DNA from: Terrirhizobium terrae
GTDB lineage: Bacteria; Pseudomonadota; Alphaproteobacteria; Rhizobiales; Rhizobiaceae
Assembly (NCBI RefSeq): GCF_030323265.1
Contig: NZ_CP104991.1
Location: 682,001-746,000, forward strand
Length of the DNA: 64,000 bases
Direction: 5' to 3'
Position numbers and translations under genes: made by a program. Of this stretch, positions 1 to 9,687 are shown piece after piece. The notes beneath the pieces were generated by a model. The model searched no databases. It was given only the letters and a program-made list of their open reading frames with translations, and had not been told where the DNA came from. The stretch's first letter is position 1. The number at the start of each line of letters is the position of its first letter.

Positions 1-446
1 AGAGCCACAAGGCTGTCGTTCCAACCAGTTTGCCCGGTGACAAGGTATGCTGACTGGCCGAGGTGATGCAAAAGCGTGATGCTGAGGCCAAGTATGAAAC
101 CCGAGATCAGGCGGCGTGAACGGTGGCGGGTGCTGATTGCAGTGCCGACAGCTGTTCCGATCCCGACAATCGTCAGTATCAGTGATGCAGCCGTCATCAC
201 CGGATCAAAGCCGCTTAGCATTCCCGGCCGAAACGCAAGCAGAGCGATCATATGTGTCGCCCAAGCGGTGCTACCAGCAGCGACGATTGCGACGACTGAC
301 CACCATGTCCGGGTGCAACCGTCCAGCCGACCCGCGTGCTGCGCGACAGAAAACGAAGCATAGACGCCAATGCTGCAGACCAGCGCTGCAATCAGGAGCA
401 GAATCCGGTCGTGGCCTTCGCTGATACAGCTATAGATCGCGTTCAT
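1..446 (-). CDS. MHYT-domain membrane sensor protein, 3' part cut by window edge
   Basis: The frame is open from an ATG at 446 to the window edge (about 148 residues), with AAGGAG 6-7 nt upstream. It encodes several hydrophobic helices, and the segment WATHMIALLAF matches the conserved core of the MHYT sensor domain (a predicted membrane sensor of diatomic gases, often via copper). MHYT proteins usually carry GGDEF-EAL or histidine kinase output domains, but these would lie outside the window, so the output is unknown. The domain call is good; the function is inference from the family. Confidence 0.75.
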   Translation of the reverse strand, partial: MNAIYSCISEGHDRILLLIAALVCSIGVYASFSVAQHAGRLDGCTRTWWSVVAIVAAGSTAWATHMIALLAFRPGMLSGFDPVMTAASLILTIVGIGTAVGTAISTRHRSRRLISGFILGLSITLLHHLGQSAYLVTGQTGWNDSLVA

Positions 447-569
447 GGCAGTTCTCCTTGCAGGAGTATGCCTACCAGCGATACCCTAACGATCGATGCA
501 GTATAGGCACGATATCTTGCTGCCTACTAACGTAGTAAATCAATATACAACGTATGGAAGGCTGTGGAA

Positions 570-1059
570 GTTTTGCGCTGCCGCGTGCGACAGATTTACC
601 GACCTTCCGCCTCGCAATCATCGTCGCCGACGCGTTGGACATCTGGCTCGGTTCTAAGAGTGACAAAGCGATCACTTCGAAAACCTTCGTGCCGAGCCGA
701 GCGCTCCGGCGCTGGTGATCACTGGCGGGTGGCCGGCTCCTTCGGCACGGTGACATAGACCGGTGCGGCACCGCTGGCGCTGATCTACCAGCACCAGAAA
801 AGCAGCACCGACGCGGCACGCTGGCGCTCAATATCGCGGTCGGCTGCGCCTTCTCGCTTACGATGCTGTTTCTCTTCGACAGTATCGGGACCGAGGATAT
901 GGTTCAGGCATCCGCGCTGGTGCCCGAGTCAATGATCGGACTTATCTGCTCCTCCTTGATCGCGAAGAGAGGCAGTGATCAGATCCTGCGCCCCCTGCTG
1001 CTCGGTATCTCGCGATCGCTGCGGTCTTCGCCCTGTTTCGAACGATAGTCTTGGCATGA
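570..1059 (+). pseudogene. Degraded sulfite exporter TauE/SafE-type membrane protein
   Basis: Three forward frames carry consecutive pieces of one membrane protein. One piece has a glycine-rich stretch resembling the TauE/SafE core (GTVT, then GAAPLALIYQHQ after an in-frame stop). Another has an RGTLALN-like segment followed by hydrophobic helices up to about 960. The last piece needs a frame change near 1010 to read AIAAVFALFRTIVLA before the stop at 1057-1059. TauE/SafE proteins export sulfite or organosulfonates. At least one stop and two frameshifts are needed, so it is dead. Assignment rests on motif resemblance only. Confidence 0.55.
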
Positions 1060-1236
1060 AAGTGTGATTGCCCGCCATGAACTTCCAGTTGGGTACAGGA
1101 CAATCGACGAGGTACAACACCAGATCTCGACGCACGGAAGAGAGCTTCAACATACATCCGACGCACCAGGTAAACGGCTGAGGTTTCGGTTCGTATCCCT
1201 TTCAAGAGCAATGCAAGACTGGTTTGAGTCCGCGGG

Positions 1237-1464
1237 GTGACCGATGCATGTCGACACCTTGTCGAGTGGCCAATCTCCTTCAGGAACAGAGCTCACGCTG
1301 TGGCGCTAAACGCATGCCAGGCGGCACTGCGTGGCGAAATCGAAGCAGAGACTGCACAGGTTTTGTTCGAAGCATTCGCGCAGAAACATGATCTCGTAGC
1401 GGTCGAGACGCCGGCGGGTGTGGTTGCTCGGTCGCGCAGCGACAAAGATCCACAGGTCGAATGA
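1237..1464 (+). CDS. DUF982 domain protein
   Basis: The 75-residue product shows the DUF982 pattern: a VEWP-like segment followed by an NACQAALRGEIEAETAQ helix and an alanine-rich second helix. DUF982 proteins are small, mainly rhizobial, often plasmid-borne and of unknown function. The chosen GTG start is the only one available because a stop lies just upstream. Most family members have about 20 more N-terminal residues, so this copy may be 5'-truncated or frameshifted. No clear ribosome binding site is visible. Confidence 0.5.
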   Translation: MTDACRHLVEWPISFRNRAHAVALNACQAALRGEIEAETAQVLFEAFAQKHDLVAVETPAGVVARSRSDKDPQVE

Positions 1465-1569
1465 GGGTGGAATTATGGACGCAGAGATAGTCCACCAACT
1501 GGCCGACAGAGCCCATGCCGTGCGGCCTGTGGTTTTGATGCAGGCCTGCGACTTGAACAGCCTAGCGAT

Positions 1570-1752
1570 GTGAAAGAAACCTCAGCATTGTCTGTCTATA
1601 ACAAGCGGACTATATTGGCCGCTTGGGCGTCCGACCTCTACGCTTCAGATTGGTGCCCGGCCCTTCGACAGTCGCCAGGGGATCCAGTACCGGTGTCGAT
1701 TGATGATGTGCAGGCAGCATTGGTCGACCTCTACCGGCGGCATCACTCTTGA
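1570..1752 (+). CDS. Short hypothetical protein, doubtful
   Basis: A 60-residue frame with no recognised motif. It has an aromatic and alanine-rich middle (AAWASDLYASDW) and a basic C-terminus (YRRHH). It begins with ATG but has no good ribosome binding site. It could be the end of a larger decayed gene, since the surrounding DNA (1465-2045) has no other convincing coding signal. Confidence 0.2.
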   Translation: MKETSALSVYNKRTILAAWASDLYASDWCPALRQSPGDPVPVSIDDVQAALVDLYRRHHS

Positions 1753-2045
1753 AGGGTGGCCGGCGTGGAGGATTGTTGCGCCGGATTCTTGAGCGTCGGT
1801 GTTCCGTGTCAAGTTTCCATGTCAAGTGACCTGGGCTTTGTTGCGTTCGGGTGGAAAACCAGATAAGCGGCGCAAAAAATGAAAAACGCGCCGCAAGGCC
1901 GGCAAAGCAAGAGCATCATTGCCGCCACGCCGATTGTGCCCCGGTCAAAACGCGCGTATCGCTACCCACTGGCCCCGCCAGCACCACGGCGAGCGGCAGT
2001 GCCGGAAACGCTGGCATAGCTCGCTAGAATTTTGAACCTGATTTA
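1753..2045. other. Non-coding or decayed stretch
   Basis: No gene could be supported here. The reverse strand has a short hydrophobic frame (about 1810-1935) reading MMLLLCRPCGAFF, which could be a relic of a membrane protein, but it has no homologue I recognise. Confidence 0.3.
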
Positions 2046-2072
2046 GGGGCTCCAGCGTACTGTCGGAGCCCT
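2046..2072 (-). terminator. Stem-loop downstream of the methyltransferase gene
   Basis: GGGCTCC (2047-2053) pairs with GGAGCCC (2065-2071) around an 11-nt loop. It lies about 40 nt past the stop of the reverse-strand methyltransferase gene. There is no long T-run on the reverse strand, so it may be a weak or Rho-assisted terminator. Confidence 0.45.
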
Positions 2073-2111
2073 ATTAATATCGTTCTGGCGAAGGACAGAG
2101 GTATTGTTCGC

Positions 2112-3155
2112 CTATGATTTCTTCCGGATGGTGGTGTAAATGATGTTCCTGTTGTGACCGTACCACACCGAGGTGTTCACTGTATCGGCCGTCTCGCTGG
2201 AGTGGGCTATCCGCCACATATCTGCTTCGGATCTCTGCAAAAGCTCCCAGTTCATGTAGGATTCCATATAGCCGTCGTCGGCCATCTCGTCTGAGAAGTT
2301 CGCGAACAAGAAGGTTCCGCCGGGCTTTAACATTTCCAAGCAAACCTGCGTCAGCCGGATCGCTACTTTGTCGCTAAGGTAGTCGTAGAGGCCGGCTGCG
2401 TAGATTAGATCGAATGACCCTATCTGATGCTTTCTGGCAAGAAGCCCACGAACTGAGCCGTCCATGGGCTCGATACAAGTGTTTCTGAATTGTGTGGCAA
2501 TCGTGTCGATGCTAACAGGATCCTGATCTAGGGCGACCCACCGCTTGAGGCGATTTTCAGCCAGGGCATCAGATGTCTCTGCCTCACGAAGATGACCGGC
2601 AGCAATCGCTAGGATTTCCGTATCGAAGCCTACCCGCCTAGCCGTGTCATCAACGAATTTGGCAAGGATATCGCGCCTTTCCCTTACCGCGACCGGACCT
2701 GGGGCATTGATGGTGTACTCGTAGATGTCTCGGCCAAGGGGTGTGGTTTTCGCAACATCCTCAGCTATTGCTGGGTGCTGATAGATGAAATCGATAAGGG
2801 TGGCGTCGCCGGAGTAGCCCCGAGGTTTCTCGAATGACCAATTGGTAAAGGGGCACTGCCGCAGAACCTCGGCAGAAGAGTGCGATCTAATGATCGGTGC
2901 AAGTTTCTGCCATACGGCTGCGCCGTACTTCAGGCGGACGTCATGGAGTTGGGTAATAAGCCACTTTACTGCATCTGCACGGTCATGGGTGGATGATAAC
3001 CGTTGCATGGCAACGTTGATGATGATCGCAAACTCAGCGGCTGCAGTCTGCACTAAGTCGTAGACCTGCGCCTCTGTGTAAGTAACAAGGTGATTGCTGA
3101 CAGATTGCGGAGTGATCAAGCTTTGGCCGTCGAGAGAAAAAGCGGGCTTTGCCAC
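2112..3155 (-). CDS. Class I SAM-dependent methyltransferase, PhcB-like
   Basis: A 347-residue protein. The N-terminal half holds the segment FEKPRGYSGDATLIDFIYQ, typical of methyltransferases annotated as 3-hydroxypalmitate methyl ester (PhcB-like) synthases. The C-terminal half is a Rossmann-type methyltransferase fold with ILAIAAGHLRE (motif I region; the usual GxG is weakened to AAGH), an acidic ALDQD at the end of strand 2, and a post-motif LKPGGTFLFANF. Enzymes of this group may make fatty acid methyl ester signals, but the substrate here is unknown. It is divergent from the c-di-GMP gene at 3413 with 257 bp between them, so shared control is plausible. Confidence 0.7.
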   Translation of the reverse strand: MAKPAFSLDGQSLITPQSVSNHLVTYTEAQVYDLVQTAAAEFAIIINVAMQRLSSTHDRADAVKWLITQLHDVRLKYGAAVWQKLAPIIRSHSSAEVLRQCPFTNWSFEKPRGYSGDATLIDFIYQHPAIAEDVAKTTPLGRDIYEYTINAPGPVAVRERRDILAKFVDDTARRVGFDTEILAIAAGHLREAETSDALAENRLKRWVALDQDPVSIDTIATQFRNTCIEPMDGSVRGLLARKHQIGSFDLIYAAGLYDYLSDKVAIRLTQVCLEMLKPGGTFLFANFSDEMADDGYMESYMNWELLQRSEADMWRIAHSSETADTVNTSVWYGHNRNIIYTTIRKKS

Positions 3156-3412
3156 GTGAACCTCTAAAGTTAATGAAGATCAAAATTATTCGCTAAAATC
3201 GTCAGCATTTGTGCCGACGCGAAGCATCCGAAAGTTGCACGATTTCATTAAGGCCGATGTAACATTCAGAGAATATTAGCGAAGTTGGAACAATTCCGTG
3301 CGGTTACGCCTCTGCGTCGCCGATGTTAATTGAAGCGAAGTACACGCAAGGCTATCCACCTTCAGCTAGCGGTCCGCATCGAGTGACTGCGCCAGATGTT
3401 GGGTGACAGGGC

Positions 3413-5395
3413 ATGATGCACGTGTTGGCCGAAAACGCAGCTATGAATCCCAGTTCGAAATATTCGACACAAGAGCTGCGAGCCTTATTCGATCTGAATA
3501 GCGAGAGCGAACGCAAGAGTGCTACGCGAAGGGGGCTCTGGATCGCTGTTGGCGCGTACCTTGCTTACTCGCTTACGGACTATCTCTTCATCGCCGATGT
3601 CGCCCAAAGCACGGTTCTTGGGCGATTCATTGTCGGTCTTAGCGCGCTGGGCGTCTTGGAATTTTTGCTCCGTCGCAAAGCGATAGCAAACACAATCGAT
3701 GTGGCTTCGGCGATCTCTGTGTCAACAGGCTACCTGGTGTGGCTGGTTATGGCGCAGATGACCGAGGATCGGGCGGCATTGTCGTACTACATGGTTTTTG
3801 GCGCGATCTTCATGATGAGCGTCAATCTCTTTTTCCGGTTTCGATCCCCCGTGGCGATAGCATCGTCCGCAGCGAATATGATCATCTTCATAGGCGCTCT
3901 ATGTGTTTTCGAGCCAATGCCTCTCACTCATAAGCTGATATTGGGTGCATTCTGTATCTCGTGTTTCATTTTCACTGCGTACGTAAATCTTGAACTCAAT
4001 AAAGAGCGGTACAAGGTTTTTCTCAACGCGCTCGAGGCAAGCCTACAGCAAGCAGCGGCCGGCGAGAGAGGCAAGGCCCTGTTGCATCTCTCGAACACCG
4101 ACTCCCTTACCGGGCTGGAGAACCGTCGAGCTATCGATCAACGTCTACGTGACTACTGGCAGCGCTGGCACGACGATCGCGCATCATTTGCAGTCCTACT
4201 CATCGATGTTGACTACTTCAAACACTACAATGATTGCTACGGGCATCAGCTAGGCGACCAATGCCTTGTTACGATATCCGAACAACTCCAACAGACGGCC
4301 TCGTCTCATGGAGCAGTTATTGGGCGCTACGGCGGTGAAGAATTCATCGTTATCAAATCGTCATCCAGCCCTGACGACGTGAAGGAGCTTGCGGAAGCGA
4401 TACGTCGGGGAGTTGTAGAGATGGCTCTGCCGCACCAGCATAGGCGAGATGGAACCCCGATAATTACTGTCAGCGTCGGCGTCTCGTGTACCCGAAATGA
4501 AATCAGGCAGGTCGACAAGGTTGTTCACGAAGCTGATCGGGCGCTTTATGCGGCAAAAGCCGGCGGTCGCAATATTGTCGCGGTCTTCGACGCCACGGAT
4601 CCAAATTACAGCATTGACCGTGAAGATGTTGCTGCAACCCTCAAAATTGCACTCGATCAAAAGCTAGTCTCGCTCGTCTATCAGCCAATCCGCAACATGC
4701 AGACTGGCATGCTTGATAGTGCGGAGGCATTAATGCGCTTGAAGATGCTTGATGGAACGCCGGTCGGACCTGATGTCTTCATTCCAGTCGCGGAAAGGAC
4801 GGGCGCGATCGTTGCGCTCGGACGTTGGGCTATACGGACGACGTGCTGTGATCTGTTGGCAACGGATCTGGTTCGTGTTGCGAGCGTCAATGTATCTCCA
4901 ATCGAGTTAAAAATGCCTGGGTTCGCAGACTACGTCGCCGCCACATTGGCGGAATTCGCGATAGATGGCGAGAGGCTCGCATTCGAGATTACCGAAGGTG
5001 TAGAGCTCGAAATCGATCAAGACCTTGTCCGATGCATCAGCGATCTGCGAAAGTTGGGCATCCAGGTCTGGCTAGATGATTTTGGGACAGGCTTCGCGGG
5101 GTTGTCCTGGTTGCGCCTGATAGATTTCGATACGGTAAAGATCGATCGTTCCTTCCTGCACGACTCTCATACGGATAGAGGCAGGAGAATGCTCCTCGAT
5201 ATCATCAACCTCCTGAGAAATCGTGGAGTAAGAATTCTGGTGGAAGGTGTAGAGACGGTCGAGCATCAAAGACTGATGCTACAGTACGGCATTCATCATC
5301 TTCAAGGCTATCACATTGCGCGACCTGCGCCGGCGGATCAATTCGCAACCAATAACGTGCTGCCATTTCTACCGTCAAAAAACAGCGTAGGTTGA
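3413..5395 (+). CDS. Membrane-bound GGDEF-EAL c-di-GMP turnover protein
   Basis: A 660-residue protein with about six hydrophobic helices (residues ~45-200), a GGDEF domain (~215-385) and an EAL domain (~415-650). The cyclase signature is GGEEF at residues 307-311, so diguanylate cyclase activity is expected. No RxxD inhibitory site is present just upstream. The EAL domain keeps EAL at 438-440, DDFGTGFAGLSWL, VKIDRSFL and EGVET, so phosphodiesterase activity is also likely. The N-terminal membrane unit resembles MASE-type sensors but I cannot name it. The ATG at 3413 has weak upstream pairing; the inner ATG at 3443 is an alternative. It likely controls motility or biofilm through c-di-GMP. 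Confidence 0.9.
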   Translation: MMHVLAENAAMNPSSKYSTQELRALFDLNSESERKSATRRGLWIAVGAYLAYSLTDYLFIADVAQSTVLGRFIVGLSALGVLEFLLRRKAIANTIDVASAISVSTGYLVWLVMAQMTEDRAALSYYMVFGAIFMMSVNLFFRFRSPVAIASSAANMIIFIGALCVFEPMPLTHKLILGAFCISCFIFTAYVNLELNKERYKVFLNALEASLQQAAAGERGKALLHLSNTDSLTGLENRRAIDQRLRDYWQRWHDDRASFAVLLIDVDYFKHYNDCYGHQLGDQCLVTISEQLQQTASSHGAVIGRYGGEEFIVIKSSSSPDDVKELAEAIRRGVVEMALPHQHRRDGTPIITVSVGVSCTRNEIRQVDKVVHEADRALYAAKAGGRNIVAVFDATDPNYSIDREDVAATLKIALDQKLVSLVYQPIRNMQTGMLDSAEALMRLKMLDGTPVGPDVFIPVAERTGAIVALGRWAIRTTCCDLLATDLVRVASVNVSPIELKMPGFADYVAATLAEFAIDGERLAFEITEGVELEIDQDLVRCISDLRKLGIQVWLDDFGTGFAGLSWLRLIDFDTVKIDRSFLHDSHTDRGRRMLLDIINLLRNRGVRILVEGVETVEHQRLMLQYGIHHLQGYHIARPAPADQFATNNVLPFLPSKNSVG

Positions 5396-6637
5396 TTGGA
5401 CGCGCCTTGAGCCGTGTCTAATACAGGAGTGCCTTGAGACCGGCCGCCTCTATTTTTCGATAGGTGTCGAGCGCAATGTAGATAGCACTCTTCATTTTGA
5501 AGCGGTGCGTGCTGGGGGAGTGCGAAATGCCGTCTTGGGACGATACTGCCGTCAGCCGCATGACAGCTTTGACTGCCCGCGAATTGCGGAAGGTTTGGAA
5601 TTCCGTCTCAACAATGGCGTGTTCGGCGGAGGCTGGCAGGTCATTACGGTTTTGCAGGAGTAGGAGCCTGGAGCGAAAGCGGCTGATCTTTGCCGCGAGC
5701 ATGGGATATCCGAGGCGACCAGGCGCTGGAGATGAGAACGCCAAGCTGAAGACATTGCTCGCCGGCAATGCAGGGATTATCGCCGTAGCCGGCTCCAACG
5801 CTACGCAATGTGGAGGCTTCGCGTTTCAGCCGGTCGCTTCCACTCCGCCATTTGGCTGATGAAAAACCGCCAAGGCTTTGACCGTAGCCGGTCGAAACTT
5901 CAACGGCTGGTCACCTTTTTGTGGGAATCGTGGGTGATTTCGACCAGGCAGAGCAAGTGCCTGATTCTCTTTCGTTCGGTTTGATGATCGTACCTGGGGC
6001 AAGCGCAACGGCTGGTGTCGCGTATCTGGTCGTAAGCAGTCGCGCCGCGACTTTTCTTAAAGAAAGCTGATCGTCGACCCTACACCAACATGATGGAGTT
6101 TTATCGATGACTGATACCGGAAAAACGCGTCGAAAATCTCTTGCCCTTTGCGCTGCAACACCTGCAGCCCCTTCGATCGTTGGAAGCGCTGTCGCTTAGA
6201 AAGCCGCGGTGGTTCCCGAAGCATCGATTAGTGCAGGTCGATGCGCGATTATGATCCGGCTCATCACGGGGTATCCGCGCGGCCGAGCAACTGATTGGAA
6301 TCGAATTCGGCGAGGGCGTTGGCGGTAAGGCTGGCAATCCAGTCAGACTTCCCGGTCGTGGAGGAGGTTGACCTTGGATCGCCCTTTCAACTGTCATCGA
6401 CTACTGCAAGTGCAACGAGTGTCCTGCCCAAAAGCGGCAATTTGCAGTGCCGCCACCACCTAGGGCACTAGTCAGTAACCATGTCTCGGTACAGGCAATA
6501 GGTGGCTCCCATCAACGGGAAGGGAGTAATCAAGCGCTAGCTCTAACCGACACGAGACTGATCGCAAATCCTTGCGACCGATTAGGGCGCACCCTTTTTT
6601 CTTTAGAGTAATGTATTATGAGTTACTGCTTCATTAG
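5396..6637. other. Long stretch without a supportable gene
   Basis: Several overlapping frames of 60-126 residues exist on both strands (for example reverse 5418-5798), none with a recognisable domain or good ribosome binding site. A short frame, 6107-6199 on the plus strand, starts MTDTGKTRRKS but is only 30 residues. The last 60 bp are AT-rich and probably hold the promoter of the ArsR-type gene at 6638. Base composition and scattered coding-like segments suggest decayed genes. Confidence 0.4.
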
Positions 6638-6994
6638 TTGATTCTCATCAGGATGGATGACGTGTTTCCAGACGACGCAATTGAACACCATACGAAGCTA
6701 CTCTCAGCCCTCGCCAACAGTAAACGCCTCGAGATCATGCGCATTATCTCGGAGCGAGAAGTGGGCGTAGGTGATCTGGCAAAAGAGGTCGGCCTCAGCC
6801 AGTCGGCTCTATCGCAACATTTGGCTAGGCTTCGACAAGATAAGCTAGTTGCGACGCGTCGCGACGCTCAGAACGTCTACTATTCGACAAGTCATCCTGG
6901 CGTCCGAAAGATTCTGGCGAGCCTGCAGTCGCTCGAACTTAGGGTTGAGGCTCATGACCCTGACGCCACCCGGCCGCGTACTCGTAAGCGCTAA
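6638..6994 (+). CDS. ArsR-family HTH regulator, NolR-like
   Basis: A 118-residue winged-helix protein. The recognition region VGLSQSALSQHLARLRQDKL followed by VATRRDAQNVYYS is very close to rhizobial NolR, a repressor of nodulation and other genes. No Cys metal site of the ArsR/SmtB type is visible, which also fits NolR. The frame opens with TTG at 6638; the ATG at 6653 is an equally good or better start (MDDVFPDD). The 3' end overlaps the convergent PAS gene by 4 bp. The HTH call is secure; NolR-like function is inference. Confidence 0.85.
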   Translation: MILIRMDDVFPDDAIEHHTKLLSALANSKRLEIMRIISEREVGVGDLAKEVGLSQSALSQHLARLRQDKLVATRRDAQNVYYSTSHPGVRKILASLQSLELRVEAHDPDATRPRTRKR

Positions 6995-7401
6995 TGTGGT
7001 TGGTGGGTTGGCGAGGCCTGGGCAATCATGGGTATAACAATGCCAACATATCGCACGATGTCTCCGTCCTGGTCTCGAAATCCGCGGCCAAAGCCTGTGA
7101 CGAAAACATAGTGTCCCTCTGTGTTCTTGACCCGGTAGCTTTCCTGCTGGGGCCGATCCGCGACGATGCTGTCTCGGATCGTCTTGGCCAGCCGAGATCT
7201 ATCTTCCGGATGAACACGGTCGAGATAAGCCTCTATTGGTGAGCCTTGCGATGAAACTTTAGGATCTAAACCAAACAGGTCGGCGAGAGCCCGATCAGCG
7301 TAAAGAATGTTTTCTGGCACATCCCACGTAAAGAAGCCAACTTCGGGTGGTGCATCGCCCGTTGTGTGGGCCACATATAAAACCTCATCCAAAGTGCGCA
7401 T
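6991..7401 (-). CDS. Single PAS-domain protein
   Basis: A 136-residue protein that is essentially one PAS_3-type domain: a WDVPENILYADRALADLFGL core, then VHPEDRSRL, then a C-terminal sheet (YRVKNTEGHYVFVTGFGRGFRD followed by RYVGIV; these are separate short blocks). There is no kinase or output domain, so it may sense a ligand and act by protein contact, or be the remainder of a larger sensor kinase. It overlaps the convergent NolR-like gene by 4 bp. Confidence 0.8.
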   Translation of the reverse strand: MRTLDEVLYVAHTTGDAPPEVGFFTWDVPENILYADRALADLFGLDPKVSSQGSPIEAYLDRVHPEDRSRLAKTIRDSIVADRPQQESYRVKNTEGHYVFVTGFGRGFRDQDGDIVRYVGIVIPMIAQASPTHQPH

Positions 7402-7859
7402 TAGCTATCCAAAAACAACATCGATCCTTGAATTTTAGGGATCGCGCATTCAACTTCAAGTGCATCTTCGTTATTCCGCTTCTTTCAACCGGTCAAGGAT
7501 TTCGGACCGAATGAAAAGCGAGCGTTAGCTTCCCGGCGTTACCATCCTAACACGCAGCCTGTAGGTCAGCAGCTCCGCCAGTAGTGACGGCCTTGATTCG
7601 AAGAACGCTGCGCATCGATGTCACTATCGCGCCGGTTTTGGAAACATCTAAAATGCGTCAGTGTTCATCCCCATGGCTGAGGCAGACGGATTGATGAGTG
7701 ATGTTGGGCTTCGGGTTTTGGAATACGCCTGTAGTGAAGCGTTGAACTGGCCAGACGACGCACCAAAAACCTAAGCTCGCTTTCTCACGGTCATGGTTAA
7801 CGCGGACATCGATGAGGATGGCTGCGGCATCTGTGATCAATGCCTCGCGACTTGAGTGT
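7402..7859. other. Intergenic stretch without a supportable gene
   Basis: No convincing gene on either strand. A reverse-strand frame (7658-7954) has no recognised motif and lies across the promoter of the DUF3606 gene, so it was not called. Confidence 0.4.
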
Positions 7860-7885
7860 GGAACCGCATGAACCGGATTTGCGTT
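7860..7885 (+). promoter_or_regulatory. EcfG-type stress promoter upstream of DUF3606/HAD genes
   Basis: GGAAC (7860-7864), 17 nt, CGTT (7882-7885): an exact match to the alphaproteobacterial EcfG general-stress promoter pattern. The next gene starts 31 nt downstream. Confidence 0.7.
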
Positions 7886-7916
7886 CAATGCCGAGGACAA
7901 CAACCAGGAGGCTGAA

Positions 7917-8090
7917 ATGGCTACGACATCACGGGGAAGGGCGCAGGATCGCAAGCTGGTCGCGGGCGGTCAGGACCATGAAGTGCAGTACGAAGCCGAG
8001 AAGACTGGGGCATCAAAGGACAAGGTCGAGAAGACCGTCGACAACGTCGGTAATAGCCGACACAAGGTCGAAGCGAACCTGAAGAAGTAG
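7917..8090 (+). CDS. DUF3606 small stress protein
   Basis: A 57-residue product with the DUF3606 pattern: EVQYEAEKTGASKDKVEK, then VDNVGNSRHKVEANL. AGGAGG lies 6 nt before the ATG. DUF3606 proteins are small and basic, with unknown biochemical role, and occur in stress clusters of rhizobia. It is preceded by an exact EcfG-type promoter and followed 6 nt later by a HAD-family gene, so the two probably form one stress-induced operon. Confidence 0.8.
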   Translation: MATTSRGRAQDRKLVAGGQDHEVQYEAEKTGASKDKVEKTVDNVGNSRHKVEANLKK

Positions 8091-8096
8091 TCATCG

Positions 8097-8786
8097 ATGC
8101 TCTCTCTTGATCCCGAACCGAAGGTGATCACCTTCGATTGCTATGGCACGCTCGTGCGGTGGCACGAGGTGTTCCTGCACGAGATCGGCGAGGTTTTGGC
8201 TGAGCACCAGGACAGTGATGGTGACAAGGTCGCGGCGATCCTCGGCAGCTTCTCCGCCCAGAGCCGTAGGCTGACCGCGGAGCAACCCCATCGCCTCTTC
8301 AAGGACATCCTGCGGATCGGCTTCATGGCCGCTTTCCGGGAGCACGGCGTGTCCCCTGGCGCGGATGAAATCGAGCGCTTCGCATATGCACCCTCCAAGA
8401 TGGATCCACATCCAGATGTGCCAGATGCCCTGCGGCGGCTGCGGGACCGCTACAAGCTCGCAATCTTCACCAATTCCGATGACGACCTCATCGGGCCGAC
8501 CGCAGCCGGAATCGGCGTGCCGATCGACTTCGTCGCAACGTCGCAACAGGCGCGGGCATACAAGCCATCGCGAGTTCTCTTCGAACACGCCTACCGCGAG
8601 ATGGACGTGGTGCCGGAGGAAACGGTCCATGTTGCGATGGGCATGTACACCGACATGAAGGCCTGCCACGAACTCCGGTTGCGTGCCATCTGGGTGAACC
8701 GACGGGGCGAGACTGGCAACCCGGACTGGCTGCCTTATGCCGAAGTGTCAGACCTGGACGAGGCAGCATCGCTGCTGCTGCCATAG
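8097..8786 (+). CDS. HAD-superfamily hydrolase, haloacid dehalogenase type II-like
   Basis: A 229-residue HAD enzyme. Motif I is FDCYGTLV with the nucleophile at Asp14. Motif II is FTNSDDD and motif III is the Lys in AYKPSRVLF. The motif IV region (VAMGMYTDMKAC) has the Asp but lacks the usual Ser-Asn-x-x-D layout. Haloacid dehalogenases hydrolyse L-2-haloacids, but many relatives are phosphatases, so the substrate is open. It follows the DUF3606 gene by 6 nt and is probably driven by the EcfG-type promoter at 7860. Length and motifs suggest an intact gene. Confidence 0.8.
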   Translation: MLSLDPEPKVITFDCYGTLVRWHEVFLHEIGEVLAEHQDSDGDKVAAILGSFSAQSRRLTAEQPHRLFKDILRIGFMAAFREHGVSPGADEIERFAYAPSKMDPHPDVPDALRRLRDRYKLAIFTNSDDDLIGPTAAGIGVPIDFVATSQQARAYKPSRVLFEHAYREMDVVPEETVHVAMGMYTDMKACHELRLRAIWVNRRGETGNPDWLPYAEVSDLDEAASLLLP

Positions 8787-8796
8787 ATCTGCACTA

Positions 8797-9636
8797 GGCA
8801 GTGTCCCCATAACCGGGGTTCATCTTGTTGACGTTGTGTGATTCAATTTCCTTGAAAGGAGATTGCCATGCGCCGTCACGAATTGAGCGACGAAGAATGG
8901 GCTATCATCGCACCTCTCTTGCCGAACAATAGCCGTGGAATTGAACGCGTTGACGACCGTCGGGTGATCAACGGCATCCTGTGGCGTTTCAGGACCGGTT
9001 CGTCCTGGCGAGATGTGCCGGAGCGTTATGGCCCGCGCACGACGCTTTACAATCGGTTCTCCCGCTGGCGTAAGGCGGGCGTCTGGGATCGTCTTCTGGA
9101 CGCTGTTTCAAAGCGTTACGATGGAGACATCGTGATGATCGACAGTTCCTGTGTTCGTGTTCACCAGCATGGTGCCAACGCTAAAAAGGGGCTCTGCCGA
9201 TCCTTGCATGGGACGTTCGCGCGGCGGCCTAACGACAAAGATCCATGCTCTTGTCGATGCAGATGGCAGACCGGTGCGGCTGGAACTCACCGCCGGCCAA
9301 GCCGCCGATGCACCAATGGCTGAAAAGCTGTTGAGCGACCTGCAGCCCGGCGCGACGATCCTCGCGGACAAGGCATATGACACCGACGCAATTCGTAACT
9401 TTGCCAAGCAACGCAAATGCTGGGCGAACATCCCTGCAAAGGCCAACCGAAAGCAGACATTCAGCTTCAGCCGCTGGGTCTACCGTCAGCGCAACCTCGT
9501 GGAACGGTTCTTCAATCGTATCAAGCAGATGCGCGGCCTTGCGACGCGATACGACCGGCGTGCAGACAATTACCTTGCGGCACTCAAACTCGCAGCCACA
9601 AGGATATGGATCGCCTCAGCTAATGAGTCCGCATCC
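8797..9636 (+). mobile_element. IS5-family element, IS427-like group, about 840 bp
   Basis: The element is bounded by TA on both sides (8795-8796 and 9637-9638), as expected for TA target duplication in the IS427 group. Its ends form an imperfect inverted repeat: GGCAGTGTCCCCATAA at the left against GGATGCGGACTCATTA read inward at the right. It holds one transposase in two frames. It sits 10 bp after the HAD gene. Confidence 0.7.
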
Positions 9637-9639
9637 TAA
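8868..9639 (+). CDS. IS5-family (IS427-like) transposase in two frames
   Basis: The first frame (8868-9323) has the N-terminal DUF4096-type region (LSDEEWAIIAPLLP, then RTGSSWRDVP) and the first DDE Asp in VMIDSS. The second frame (to 9639) has GRSRGGLTTKIHALVD, the second Asp in ILADKAYD, and the catalytic Glu in NLVERFFNRIKQMRGLATRYD. The change of frame falls on an A5G4 run at 9183-9191. Programmed frameshifting is known in this IS group, so the element may be active; a one-base insertion is the alternative. AAAGGAG precedes the ATG. Confidence 0.8.
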
Positions 9640-9687
9640 GGCGAGCAGCCGGTCCTCGTCATCCATGCTCATCGTTGCATGGAGGCG

